Made by a program: the position numbers and the translations under genes
Shown: positions 26,004 to 35,056 of the stretch, piece by piece
Position numbering within the stretch: the first letter of the stretch is position 1
How the letters are laid out: every line of letters begins with the position of its first letter
Source of the DNA: Stenotrophomonas sp. UBA2124
GTDB lineage: Bacteria > Pseudomonadota > Gammaproteobacteria > Xanthomonadales > Xanthomonadaceae
DNA length: 64,000 bases
Reading direction: 5' to 3'
NCBI GenBank assembly: GCA_002329155.1
Contig: DCXY01000049.1
Coordinates: forward strand, 179,205-243,204
Notes under the pieces: generated by a model
Seen by the model: the letters and a program-made list of their open reading frames with translations, nothing else
What the model was told of the DNA's origin: nothing
Databases searched by the model: none

Positions 26004-28430
26004 GTGGTTGCCGAGCCGCTCCAGCTGACCGCCGCGATCAACGCCACCCACAGCTGCTACCACTGCGGTGAGGCCTTGCCGGCCGACCCCTGCGTGGCCC
26101 GGCTGGATGGCACTGCACGCTCGTTCTGCTGCCACGGCTGTGCCGCCGCGGCCGAATGGATCATCAGCGCCGACCTGGACAGCTATTACCGGCTGCGCAA
26201 CAGCAACGCCGGGCGCGTGGCCGAGGAGCCATTGGACCTGGCCGTGTGGGACCGCAGCGACGTACTGGCCGAACACAGCCGCGCCATCAGCGGTGGCCGC
26301 GAGATCACCCTGCTCACCGATGGCATGCGCTGCGCGGCCTGCGCGTGGCTGATCCAGCGTGCGCTTGCGCGCGAGCCCGGCGTGACCGACTGCAACGCCA
26401 ATGCCATCACCGGCCGCATCCGTATCGCCTGGGACCCTGCACGCACCGTGCTCTCGGCACCGCTGCAGCGGCTGGCCATGCTCGGTTACCGCCCTTATCT
26501 GGCCGGCAGCGAGGCTGCCGAACGCCAGCGCCGCAAGGAGCAGCGCCGCTGGATGCTGCGTTTGGGCATCGCCGGCATCGGCATGCTGCAGGCCATGATG
26601 ATGGCCGAGGCGCTGTACCTGGATTTCAACAGCACCATGCCGCTGCCAACGCGTGATTTCTTCCGCTGGCTGACCTTCCTGCTGTGCGCGCCGGTGGTGT
26701 TCTACGCAGGCTGGCCGTTCCTGGCCGGTGCATGGCGCGAACTGCGCGAGCGCCGCCTGGGCATGGATGTGCTGATTGCCGGCTCCACCCTGCTGGCCTA
26801 TTTCGCCAGCTTGCTGGAGACCATCCGTGGCGGCCCACACGTGTGGTACGACGCCGCGGTGATGTTCGTGTTCCTGCTGTTGGCCGCACGCATGCTGGAA
26901 CAACGCGCGCGCAGCGTGGCCAGCGCGCAGGTGGATGCACTGGCGCGGGCGCGGCCCGTGTTCGCCACACGCGAACGCAGCGATGGCCAGCGCGAGACCG
27001 TGCCGCTGGCAGCATTGCATGCGGGCGATATTGCCTGCGTGGCTGCAGGCGAGGCCGTACCTGCCGATGGCCAGCTGCTGGGTGGTGTTGATGATGAAGC
27101 CTGGTTCGAGGAAGCCCTGCTGACCGGTGAATCCGCCCCGGTGCGCCGCCTGCCCGGCGAGCCTGTCTATGCCGGCGCCGTCTGCCGTGAGCGCCCTGCC
27201 CGCCTGCGCGTCACCTGCACCGGCAGCGACACGCGCCTGTCCCAGCTCACCCGGCTGGTGGAACAGGCGCAGGAACACCGCCCCGCCGTGGCGCGGCTGG
27301 CCGACCGCATCAGCATGCGTTTCGTGCTGGCGCTGCTGCCGGTGGCGCTGCTGGTCTTCGCCGGCTGGTGGCACTACCAGCCCGAGCGGGCGCTGGAAGT
27401 CACCCTGGCGCTGCTGGTCATCAGCTGCCCCTGTGCGCTCTCGCTGGCCGTGCCCGCCGCCATTGCCAGCGCCCATGGCGCGATGGCCCGCACCGGCCTG
27501 CTGGCGCTGCGCCCGGATGCGCTGGACACACTGGCGCGCGCCACCGACATGGTCTTCGACAAGACCGGCACGCTCAGTGATGGGCGCCCGGTGCTCGCCG
27601 CCACCCACGTACTGGAACCGGGACTGGATGCCGCTAAGGCAACCCGCATCGCCGCGGCACTGGAGCGCGACAGCGGCCACCCACTGGCGGTTGCCTTCAA
27701 CCATATCGACGTAGCCCCCGCCACACAGGTGCAGGCCATGCCCGGGCAAGGCATCCGGGGCGTGGTGGATGGCCGCCTGTGGCTGCTGGGCCGCGCGGGC
27801 TTCGCTGCCGCCTGCGAGGATGACGGTGCGCTGTGGCTGGGCGACGGCCATGCCGCCAGCGCGCGTTTCGAGCTGGAGGAACGGCCGCGCGCCGATGCCG
27901 CGCAGGCCATGCATGCGCTGCGTGCGCTGGGCCTGCAACTGCACCTGGCCAGCGGTGACGGCCAGGACGCCGTGCGGCGCATGGCCGACACGCTGCAACT
28001 GGAAGATGCACACGCACGCCAGTCGCCCGAAGACAAACTGCAGCGCGTGCGCCAGCTGCAGGCCGAAGGACGCATCGTGGTGATGGTGGGCGATGGTCTG
28101 AATGACGCGCCAGTGCTGGCCGGTGCCGATGTTTCCATCGCCATGGGCGACGGTGCTTCGCTCGCACACCGCGCTGCCGACTTGGTCACCACCGGTGGCG
28201 GCCTGCTGCGCATTCCCACCGCCATTGCGCTGGCGCGCAACACCCAGCGCATCATCCGCCAGAACCTGGCCTGGGCAACCGCCTACAACCTGGTGGCGCT
28301 GCCGGTGGCCGCAATGGGCTGGGTGACACCGTGGATGGCGGCGCTGGGCATGGCCTTGTCGTCGCTGATCGTGACCCTCAACGCGCTGCGCCTGTCGCGC
28401 AACGCACAGCCAATGGAGGCCAGGCCATGA
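26004..28430 (+). CDS. ccoI: Copper-translocating P-type ATPase for cbb3 assembly
   Basis: A P1B-type ATPase of about 808 residues. A Cys-rich N-terminal segment (CYHCGEALP, then CCHGC) precedes the heavy-metal-associated motif GMRCAACAW. The membrane CPC motif is in ISCPCALSLAVP, the phosphorylation site is DKTGTLSDG and the hinge is VGDGLNDAPVLAGADV. FixI/CcoI exports Cu(I) for CcoN. No ATG fits: the start is taken as the GTG at 26004, 8 nt after fixH; a CTG at 25992 overlapping the fixH stop is conceivable. Confidence 0.93.
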   Translation: MVAEPLQLTAAINATHSCYHCGEALPADPCVARLDGTARSFCCHGCAAAAEWIISADLDSYYRLRNSNAGRVAEEPLDLAVWDRSDVLAEHSRAISGGREITLLTDGMRCAACAWLIQRALAREPGVTDCNANAITGRIRIAWDPARTVLSAPLQRLAMLGYRPYLAGSEAAERQRRKEQRRWMLRLGIAGIGMLQAMMMAEALYLDFNSTMPLPTRDFFRWLTFLLCAPVVFYAGWPFLAGAWRELRERRLGMDVLIAGSTLLAYFASLLETIRGGPHVWYDAAVMFVFLLLAARMLEQRARSVASAQVDALARARPVFATRERSDGQRETVPLAALHAGDIACVAAGEAVPADGQLLGGVDDEAWFEEALLTGESAPVRRLPGEPVYAGAVCRERPARLRVTCTGSDTRLSQLTRLVEQAQEHRPAVARLADRISMRFVLALLPVALLVFAGWWHYQPERALEVTLALLVISCPCALSLAVPAAIASAHGAMARTGLLALRPDALDTLARATDMVFDKTGTLSDGRPVLAATHVLEPGLDAAKATRIAAALERDSGHPLAVAFNHIDVAPATQVQAMPGQGIRGVVDGRLWLLGRAGFAAACEDDGALWLGDGHAASARFELEERPRADAAQAMHALRALGLQLHLASGDGQDAVRRMADTLQLEDAHARQSPEDKLQRVRQLQAEGRIVVMVGDGLNDAPVLAGADVSIAMGDGASLAHRAADLVTTGGGLLRIPTAIALARNTQRIIRQNLAWATAYNLVALPVAAMGWVTPWMAALGMALSSLIVTLNALRLSRNAQPMEARP

Positions 28431-28633
28431 GCATTCTGCTGATGCTGATCCCCATCAGCCTGATCCTGCTGGCCGCCGCCGTGGCGGCCTTCGTGTGGGC
28501 GGTCAGGCGCGGGCAGTTCGATGATCTGGACACGCCGCCGCTGGACATCCTGGACAGCGACGACCGCCCTGCTCCCCCGCCGCATGGCCGCACAGGCAAG
28601 CAACACAACGACGACCCCCAGGCGGGCAACTGA
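28427..28633 (+). CDS. ccoS: cbb3 oxidase maturation protein CcoS
   Basis: A 68-residue single-pass protein: membrane segment LIPISLILLAAAVAAFVWAV, then the family motif RRGQFDDLDTPPLDIL. CcoS is needed for cofactor insertion into CcoN. It overlaps the ccoI stop (ATGA). The tail past residue 50 (Pro/His-rich) is longer than in small CcoS proteins. Confidence 0.93.
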   Translation: MSILLMLIPISLILLAAAVAAFVWAVRRGQFDDLDTPPLDILDSDDRPAPPPHGRTGKQHNDDPQAGN

Positions 28634-28635
28634 CC

Positions 28636-29355
28636 GTGCCACTGGACATCCCCGCGCTGACCGCTGCGTTCCTGGCCGGCCTGCTCGGCGGCCTGCACTG
28701 CGCGGTGATGTGCGGCGGCATCGCCACCGGCTTTGCGGCCATGGCACCAGGGCACGCGGCGGCGGTGGCCTGGCAGGTGAATTTTGGCCGCATTGGTGGC
28801 TATGCATTGGCCGGCGCCCTGGCCGGTGGCATCGGTGGCGGCATACTGAAATTCGCCCGCAGCGAGCAGCTGCTGCTGGGCGCGCGCACGGCCGCCGGCA
28901 TCGCGCTGATCCTGCTGGCCCTGCGCCTGCTCAACCGTGGCGGGCGGCTTGATCTGCTTGCACGCCCCAGCCAGAAACTCTGGCAATGGCTGCAACCGGT
29001 GCACCGCCACCTGCTGCCGGCCGACCGCAGCTGGCGGAGGCTGGCGCTGGGCGCGGTATGGGGCTGGATGCCCTGCGGCCTGAGCCTGAGCCTGCTCACC
29101 GTGGCATGGCTGCAGGCCAACGCCTTGGGCGGCGCGCTGGTGATGGCCAGCTTCGGCACGGCCACGCTGGTGGTGATGCTGCCGCTGACCTGGTCAGGCG
29201 CACGCATGGGCCATTGGCTGCAGCGCCCGGGCCTGCGTGTCGGGCTGGCCGGCTTCATCATCGTCGCCGGCCTGCTGACCATCGCCGCACCGTGGCTGAT
29301 GCAGGTACCGGCGCTGCATGGCGTACTGGATGCGCTGGGGTGTCTGCCGCGCTGA
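28636..29355 (+). CDS. SafE/TauE-like membrane protein of the cbb3 locus
   Basis: A 239-residue protein with about six helices. Paired motifs at the start of each half are GLLGGLHCAVMCGGIA and GAVWGWMPCGLSLSLL. The HC/CGG and PCG motifs recall metal- or thiol-handling membrane proteins of the DsbD/SafE superfamily. Homologues commonly close cbb3 loci and are suspected to help copper delivery. It begins with GTG, 2 nt after the ccoS stop, so it belongs to the same operon. Confidence 0.85.
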   Translation: MPLDIPALTAAFLAGLLGGLHCAVMCGGIATGFAAMAPGHAAAVAWQVNFGRIGGYALAGALAGGIGGGILKFARSEQLLLGARTAAGIALILLALRLLNRGGRLDLLARPSQKLWQWLQPVHRHLLPADRSWRRLALGAVWGWMPCGLSLSLLTVAWLQANALGGALVMASFGTATLVVMLPLTWSGARMGHWLQRPGLRVGLAGFIIVAGLLTIAAPWLMQVPALHGVLDALGCLPR

Positions 29356-29436
29356 GCGTTGCGCGGGCGGCGCGCTTACGCAGCGGCTGGAACAGAGCCC
29401 TGATGGGCCACCACCTGGCTCCGCCCAGGCGCGCCC

Positions 29437-30480
29437 TCAGCGGTGCACATGCCCATGATGCCCCTGCCTGTCGGCGCCGGGCCTGCCGTGGTCGTGGCTG
29501 TGATCGTGGCCATGACTGTGACCATGCCCATCATCATCATGATCATGGTCATGATCATGCGCGTCATGCCCATGCCCGCCCTTCGGCTGGCCGTCGCCAC
29601 AGTCGTCACCGCAGTGGTCCACCTCCACCTGCAGCGTCACATGGTCAATCTCGAAACGTACATGCAGCAGGTCGGCCAGCTCGCGGCGCAGCGCGTCCGG
29701 TGCCTGCCCTTCCAGCATCACCACATGCGCGGTCAGCGCCGGCGTGCTCGATGCCAACGCCCATACGTGCAGGTCATGGATGCCGGAGACGCCGGGGTGT
29801 GCACGCATGGCCTGCTCCACGTCAGCCAGCACCAGCCCCTTGGGCACGCCTTCAAGCAGCACGTTTATCGCATCACGCAGCAGCACCCAGGTGCGCGGCA
29901 GCACCCAAAGGCCGATCAGCACGGCCAGAATCGGGTCCACCAGGGTCCAGCCGGTGAAGTGGATGATCAGGCCGCCGGCGATCACCGCCAGCGAGCCGAG
30001 CATGTCGCTCCACACCTCCAGGTAGGCGCCCTTGACGTTCAGGCTCTCACCGCTGCCGGCACTGAGCAGGCGCATGGCAATCAGGTTGACCACCAGGCCG
30101 AACACCGCCACCCACATCATGCCTTCCGAACCGATGGCCTGCGGCGTGCGGAAGCGCGCCCCCGCTTCCCACAGAATGTAGATGCCCACGCAGAACAGCA
30201 GCAGGCCGTTGGCCACCGCGCCCAGTGCCTCCAGGCGCGCATAGCCATAGGTGCGGCGCGCGTCGGGTGGGCGCCGGCTCAGGCGCACGGCAGTCAGCGC
30301 GATCATCAGGCCGATGGTGTCGGTGGCCATGTGCGCCGCGTCGGACAGCAGCGCCAGGCTGTTGGTCCAGAACGCCCCCACCACTTCCACCACCAGGAAG
30401 GAAGCGGTCAGCCCCAGCGCCCACCACAAGGGCTTTTCGTGGCGGATTTCGGTAGGAAGGTGGTTGTGGTCGTGACTCAT
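29437..30480 (-). CDS. Cation diffusion facilitator (Zn2+/divalent cation efflux)
   Basis: A 347-residue, six-helix CDF transporter. Metal-site residues are in SDAAHMATD (helix 2) and SDMLGSLAVIAG (helix 5). A cytoplasmic domain follows, ending in a striking His/Asp-rich tail (HDAHDHDHDHDDDGHGHSHG) of about 45 residues that probably buffers metal. It exchanges Zn2+, and perhaps other divalent ions, for protons. The start at 30480 (MSHDHNH) has GGAG 10 nt upstream. It is convergent with the cbb3 operon. Confidence 0.9.
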   Translation of the reverse strand: MSHDHNHLPTEIRHEKPLWWALGLTASFLVVEVVGAFWTNSLALLSDAAHMATDTIGLMIALTAVRLSRRPPDARRTYGYARLEALGAVANGLLLFCVGIYILWEAGARFRTPQAIGSEGMMWVAVFGLVVNLIAMRLLSAGSGESLNVKGAYLEVWSDMLGSLAVIAGGLIIHFTGWTLVDPILAVLIGLWVLPRTWVLLRDAINVLLEGVPKGLVLADVEQAMRAHPGVSGIHDLHVWALASSTPALTAHVVMLEGQAPDALRRELADLLHVRFEIDHVTLQVEVDHCGDDCGDGQPKGGHGHDAHDHDHDHDDDGHGHSHGHDHSHDHGRPGADRQGHHGHVHR

Positions 30481-30563
30481 GCGTGGCTCCATGCAACCGC
30501 GCCAGCTTAGTCAGGCGCGCGCGGCGGAGACTATTACATCGCCGCGCACGCCTGCGTCACGGT

Positions 30564-31379
30564 TCAGCGTGGGCCGAGCACTGCTTCCAGGTCCTTGCCC
30601 TGCGGCATGCCGGAGCGCATCTGCACGCTGCCATCGGCATCCTTGAACAGAATGCCCGGCGTGCCCTGGAAGCCCACATCCAGCATCAGCATCTCGTTGG
30701 CACGCAGCTTGGCCTCCACATCGGCGGGAATCTTTGCCAGCGCCTTGATGCCACCCTTGGCGAAATTGCTTTCGTTCTCGTGCAATGCCTTTTCCGGCGA
30801 GGCCGCACTCATGATGGCCGCTGCCTTGTTGGCGCTGTCCTCACGGATCACGCCCACCAGAATCTGCCGGATCTGCACCTTGCCAGACTCCACCCACGGC
30901 CGCGCCGCCTGCCAGAACTGGTTGCAGTACGGGCAGTTGGGGTCGCTGAAGGCGTAGATCACGCGCGGTGCATCGGCCTTGCCGTCCACCACCCAGTGGC
31001 TGCTTTCCACCTTGCTCCAGGCCTGTGCACCCATCGGCCCGGACACCAGCTCCTTGAGCTTGGCCGCGCTCACGTCTTCACCCTTGGCATTGACCAACGT
31101 GCCGACCACGGCGTACTCGCCGTCCTTGGACACATACACGCCCAGCGGGCGCTGCCCGGCCATGCCGGCATAACCGGTCAGGCCCACCGGCGTCTCGAAG
31201 GTGCCCATGAATTCCACGCCCTGCGAACGCAGGGTCTTCACCACCGCAGGCTCGTTGGCATCGGCGGCGGGCTTGTCAGCAGCGGCCGGTGCCTTGGCTG
31301 GCTCTGCCTCACGCGCACAGGCTACCGGCACAAGCGCGGTGGCAGCCAACAGCAGCAACATTGAACGGGGACGGATCAT
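30564..31379 (-). CDS. dsbG: Periplasmic disulfide isomerase, DsbG-like
   Basis: A 271-residue exported protein. Its signal peptide ends VPVACA, so Cys may be lipidated or simply follow the cleavage site. A dimerisation domain is followed by a thioredoxin fold with CPYC (SDPNCPYCNQFW) and a cis-Pro loop (QGTPGILF). CPYC is the DsbG active site, and DsbG protects single cysteines from sulfenylation. The start is an ATG at 31379 behind GAGGT. It follows the Lgt-like/TlpA gene by 28 nt, suggesting a redox pair. Confidence 0.85.
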   Translation of the reverse strand: MIRPRSMLLLLAATALVPVACAREAEPAKAPAAADKPAADANEPAVVKTLRSQGVEFMGTFETPVGLTGYAGMAGQRPLGVYVSKDGEYAVVGTLVNAKGEDVSAAKLKELVSGPMGAQAWSKVESSHWVVDGKADAPRVIYAFSDPNCPYCNQFWQAARPWVESGKVQIRQILVGVIREDSANKAAAIMSAASPEKALHENESNFAKGGIKALAKIPADVEAKLRANEMLMLDVGFQGTPGILFKDADGSVQMRSGMPQGKDLEAVLGPR

Positions 31380-31407
31380 CACTTACCTCATCAACATGGA
31401 ACGGGGG

Positions 31408-32205
31408 TTATTGCATTTCGCGCAGGCGCGCTTCCAACGTGGCGCGCGACAGCTCACCCATATGGACGTTGCGCAGGCGGCCATCAGCGCCAAAAAACAG
31501 CGTGGTGGGCAGCGCGCGCGCGCCAGTCTGCTGCATCACGCCTGAGCCGGCATCGAGCAGCACATTGTCCAGCTGCAGCCGGGTGGACTGCAGGAACGCG
31601 TTCACTTCCTCGACAGTTTCGCCCTGGTTGGCGAACACGAAGCTCACCTGCGGGTATGCCTGTTGCGCGGCCGCCAGCACCGGCATCTCGCGCCGGCACG
31701 GCCCACACCAGGTGGCCCACAGGTTGATCACGGTGGGCTTGCCCTTGAACGCGGCCAGCGGAGCCTGCTGCCCCTGCAGGTCAACCAGCACCGCCTCTGG
31801 CAGTGGAATGGTGGAGCGTTGCAGGGCGAACAGGCTGATGCCGCCCACCGCCCACAGCGCCGCACCGGCCGCCATGCCCAGCAATACCGGCTTGCGCGGC
31901 ACCACGCTACGGGTCTTCCACAAGGCATAGGCTGCCGCGGCAACCACGCCGGCCCATATGGACCAGCCACCATCACCCAGGCGGATGATGGACAGCGGCT
32001 GCGCCAGGTAGTCGCGGGCATGAATGGCCACGTGCACCAGCCGCGCAGCCAGCAGGCCCAGCAGGAAGGCATCCAGCACCACCGCGCCGGTACGGCTGCG
32101 CAGGCCATCGGCCGCCGGCACCAGCGCCCGGGCGAACACCCATGCCACGGCGGCGGCCAGCAGCGCAATCACCGCCATCATCGGGAAGGGTCCCGCACTG
32201 ATCAT
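31408..32205 (-). CDS. Fusion of an Lgt-like membrane region to a TlpA-type thioredoxin domain
   Basis: A 265-residue protein. Residues 1 to about 120 form about four helices and contain RLVHVAIHARDYLAQPLSII and RLGDGGWSIWAG. These echo the first half of prolipoprotein diacylglyceryl transferase (Lgt), but the HGG motif is replaced by WAG. Residues about 130-265 are a periplasmic thioredoxin domain with WATWCGPCRREMP and a cis-Pro loop (ARALPTTLFF). It would reduce or oxidise partners near the membrane; the neighbouring DsbG is the obvious partner. No lipid-transfer activity is expected. RBS is GTGAGGT. Confidence 0.82.
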   Translation of the reverse strand: MISAGPFPMMAVIALLAAAVAWVFARALVPAADGLRSRTGAVVLDAFLLGLLAARLVHVAIHARDYLAQPLSIIRLGDGGWSIWAGVVAAAAYALWKTRSVVPRKPVLLGMAAGAALWAVGGISLFALQRSTIPLPEAVLVDLQGQQAPLAAFKGKPTVINLWATWCGPCRREMPVLAAAQQAYPQVSFVFANQGETVEEVNAFLQSTRLQLDNVLLDAGSGVMQQTGARALPTTLFFGADGRLRNVHMGELSRATLEARLREMQ

Positions 32206-32341
32206 TGATACCTCACTTGCTAATTGTCCGGACTACAATGGACCAGACCGTGGACAGATTGTTCCGCACCCTACTTCAGTCATGTTGCCATTGCATTTTT
32301 CCGCATTGGCCAACGGGCACCGGAAAACACCCGCTTACTCG

Positions 32342-33775
32342 ATGAACGCCGCCCAGACCTCTCCATTGGATTCGGTGGCCAGCGCACTGGCCAATGACTG
32401 GAAACAGCACCTGCTGGCCAGCGGCCCTGCTGTCCGCCAGCTGCTGGCGGACATTGCCGGTGAACATGCGGAAGAACTGGCCGCCCATTTCTACAGAGTC
32501 ATGCTGAACGACACGCGTGCGGCGCGTTCACTTTCACTTGACCAGGTGCGCGTACGCCTGCAGCCGGCCATGGTGGGCTGGGTGACTCGCCTGCTCGGTG
32601 CATCGCCGGACAATGTGGAACAACTGCTCGCCGCCCAGCGCATCGTCGGCGATGTGCATGCGCGTGTCGGCATCCCGGTAGACCTGGTCACGCGCGGCAC
32701 GCGCGTGCTCAAGCAGCGCATCTTCCAACTGGTCATCGACAGCGCCGGCCAGGGAGAAGTGGCCAGTGCCGCCATCACCAGCCTCTGCGCCTCGTTCGAC
32801 ATCGCGCTGGAAGGCATGAGCCTGGCCTACTCCAACGCACGCGAGCGGTCCTCGCGCACCGATGCCGCCTACCGCCTGTTCTCGCTGGTGCAGAACGTCA
32901 GCACCGAGCGCGAGCGCCAACGCGCCCTGCTGCTGGATTGGGAAAACACCCTGCTCTATGCACTGGCCAGCCAGGGCGACATGGCCGGCTTCCAGCCGCT
33001 GGCCCAGTCCGAGTTCGGCCTGTGGTTCACCCACAAGGGCATCCCCAGTTTTGGCGAAAGCTCGGAAACCCAGCAGATCAGCGCGCTCATCAGCGCGGTG
33101 GACAAACTGTTGCCCGCCGCCCTGCACCAGGAAGGCGACGCCCAGGCACGCAGCGCGCGGCTGCAGGAAGTGCGCCTGAAGGTAGCCCAGGTGCGCGACC
33201 TGCTGGGCATGCTGTTCGAGCGCATCGGCGAGCTGGATGCCGGCTGCGACGCGCTCACCAATCTGCTCAACCGCCGTTTCCTGCCCACCGTGCTGCGCCG
33301 TGAGATCAAGCTGGCCGAGGCCAGCGGCGGCAGCTTCGCGGTGCTCATGCTGGACCTGGACCACTTCAAGGGCATCAACGACCAGCACGGCCACGAGGCC
33401 GGCGACCGCGCCCTGCAGCACGTTGCCGGCATTCTGGGCCAGTACACCCGTGGCAGCGATTACGTGTTCCGCTACGGCGGCGAGGAATTCGTGGTGGTGC
33501 TGGTGGCCGTGGACGAAAGCCAGGCGCTGGTGATCGCCGGCAGCCTGTGCCGCCGCATCGCCGAAACGCCGGTGGTGTTGGCCAATGGCCACCGCCTGTC
33601 GGTGAGCGCCAGCATCGGCGTGGCCCTGCACGACGGCCACCCCGACTACGAACGGCTCATGGCACGCGCCGATGCGGCCATGTACCAGGCCAAGAAGCAG
33701 GGCCGCAACCGCGTGATCCTGGGCACCGACAGCACCCCGCCCGCGCCGGAGCGCGCGGCCCTGCTGCGCAGCTGA
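32342..33775 (+). CDS. Globin-coupled diguanylate cyclase (DosC-like)
   Basis: A 477-residue sensor enzyme. Residues about 1-165 form a globin sensor domain; the proximal His is in GDVHARVGIPVDL. A middle helical region follows, then a GGDEF domain with FRYGGEEFVVVL as active site. RGSD five residues before it is an intact inhibitory I-site. By analogy with E. coli DosC it makes cyclic di-GMP in response to O2 bound at heme. It is divergent from the Lgt-like/TlpA gene. The ribosome site is poor; an in-frame ATG at 32282 would add 20 residues. Confidence 0.9.
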   Translation: MNAAQTSPLDSVASALANDWKQHLLASGPAVRQLLADIAGEHAEELAAHFYRVMLNDTRAARSLSLDQVRVRLQPAMVGWVTRLLGASPDNVEQLLAAQRIVGDVHARVGIPVDLVTRGTRVLKQRIFQLVIDSAGQGEVASAAITSLCASFDIALEGMSLAYSNARERSSRTDAAYRLFSLVQNVSTERERQRALLLDWENTLLYALASQGDMAGFQPLAQSEFGLWFTHKGIPSFGESSETQQISALISAVDKLLPAALHQEGDAQARSARLQEVRLKVAQVRDLLGMLFERIGELDAGCDALTNLLNRRFLPTVLRREIKLAEASGGSFAVLMLDLDHFKGINDQHGHEAGDRALQHVAGILGQYTRGSDYVFRYGGEEFVVVLVAVDESQALVIAGSLCRRIAETPVVLANGHRLSVSASIGVALHDGHPDYERLMARADAAMYQAKKQGRNRVILGTDSTPPAPERAALLRS

Positions 33776-33870
33776 AGCGGCCAACCCGACCATTGGCATA
33801 TGCCCGCACCCGCCGCCCGCACTACGCTGGGCTGACGGGTGCAACGGGCACCCTTCACAGGTCGCCTTCA

Positions 33871-34980
33871 ATGCCACTGCTCCGCATCCTCGCCCTGCTG
33901 CTCTGCGCCTGTACCGGCGCGGTGGCGGCTGCGCACCCCCCACCGCCGGCAGCGCATGTCGATGCGGACGGCCCGTATGTGTTCCGCAAGGGCCACACAC
34001 TGCAGGCACGCTGGGTCTGCGATGACCGCGTGGTCAGCCGGCGCCTGCGCCACGCGGACACCGCAGTGCAGCTGCCACCGGCCTGCGGCTATCCACACGC
34101 ACTGACCCTGTCGCCACCGCGCAGCGCCGGCACGGCGGTACTGCCTGCAACACCGCGCATCGTTGCCCTGTCCGACATCCACGGCCAGTACGGCCTGCTG
34201 CGGCAGCTGCTGCGCGCCAACCAGGTGATTGATGCCGGCGACCGCTGGAATCTGGGCAGCGACACACTGGTGGTGGCCGGTGATGTGTTCGACCGTGGCC
34301 CGCAGGTCACCGAAGCGTTCTGGCTGCTGTACAGCCTGCAGCAGCAGGCACAGGCCGCCGGCGGCGCGGTGCACTTCGTGCTTGGCAACCACGAAACCAT
34401 GGTGCTGTACGACGACCTGCGCTACGTGAACCCCAAATACCTGCGCAGCGCGCAGCTGCTCGGCATGAGCTACCCGCAGCTGTATGGCGCCGGTTCGGTG
34501 ATCGGCCAGTGGCTGCGCACGCGGCCGGTGCTGCTGCGCATCGGCGACACACTGTTTCTGCATGGCGGCATCTCGCCGCAGGCACTGCAGATGGCCTTGA
34601 ACCCGGATGCCACCAACGCCGCCTACCAGGCCTCGCTGGGCACGGCCAAGGCCGAGGTCAAGGCCAACCCCGTCACCGCACCGCTCTATGACGGCAAGAC
34701 CAGCCCCATCTGGTACCGCGGCTATTTCGACGGGCACATGGATACCCCAGGCGTGCAGCACCTTCTGCAGCAGCTGGGCCTGCAGCGCATCGTGGTCGGC
34801 CACACCTCCATGCCGCATGTCAGCAGCTTCCACGACGGGCGCATCATCGCCATCGACAGCAGCATCAAGAACGGCGAGAACGGCGAACTGCTGTTCATCG
34901 AAGACGGCAAGCTCAGCCGTGGCCTGCTGGATGGCAGCCGCGTGCCGTTGGTTGAGGGCCAGCCGCAGCGTGATGACTGA
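33871..34980 (+). CDS. Secreted calcineurin-like (PPP-type) metallophosphatase
   Basis: A 369-residue protein with a signal peptide (LLRILALLLCACTGAVAAAH). Metallophosphatase motifs appear in order: SDIHGQYGLL, GDVFDRGPQVTEAFW, LGNHETMVL, then LFLHGGISP and VVGHTSM for the second-metal His residues. The order and spacing fit bacterial Shewanella-like PPP phosphatases. The substrate is unknown. It starts 95 nt after the cyclase gene and ends facing the DNR-type regulator; AGGT lies before the ATG. Confidence 0.86.
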   Translation: MPLLRILALLLCACTGAVAAAHPPPPAAHVDADGPYVFRKGHTLQARWVCDDRVVSRRLRHADTAVQLPPACGYPHALTLSPPRSAGTAVLPATPRIVALSDIHGQYGLLRQLLRANQVIDAGDRWNLGSDTLVVAGDVFDRGPQVTEAFWLLYSLQQQAQAAGGAVHFVLGNHETMVLYDDLRYVNPKYLRSAQLLGMSYPQLYGAGSVIGQWLRTRPVLLRIGDTLFLHGGISPQALQMALNPDATNAAYQASLGTAKAEVKANPVTAPLYDGKTSPIWYRGYFDGHMDTPGVQHLLQQLGLQRIVVGHTSMPHVSSFHDGRIIAIDSSIKNGENGELLFIEDGKLSRGLLDGSRVPLVEGQPQRDD

Positions 34981-35056
34981 AGCGCCGTGGCCGTGCATGT
35001 GGCTGGCACTCGCCGGCATGCATGCGCTGCTGCGCGCGCCGGGCTGACCACCCCGC

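Noticed and set aside
25401..28169. 922-codon open frame on the minus strand
   Set aside because: Antisense to fixH and ccoI; no recognisable domain.
29443..30510. Plus-strand frame opposite the cation efflux gene
   Set aside because: Shadow of the His-rich tail and helices of the minus-strand CDF gene, which carries the transport motifs.
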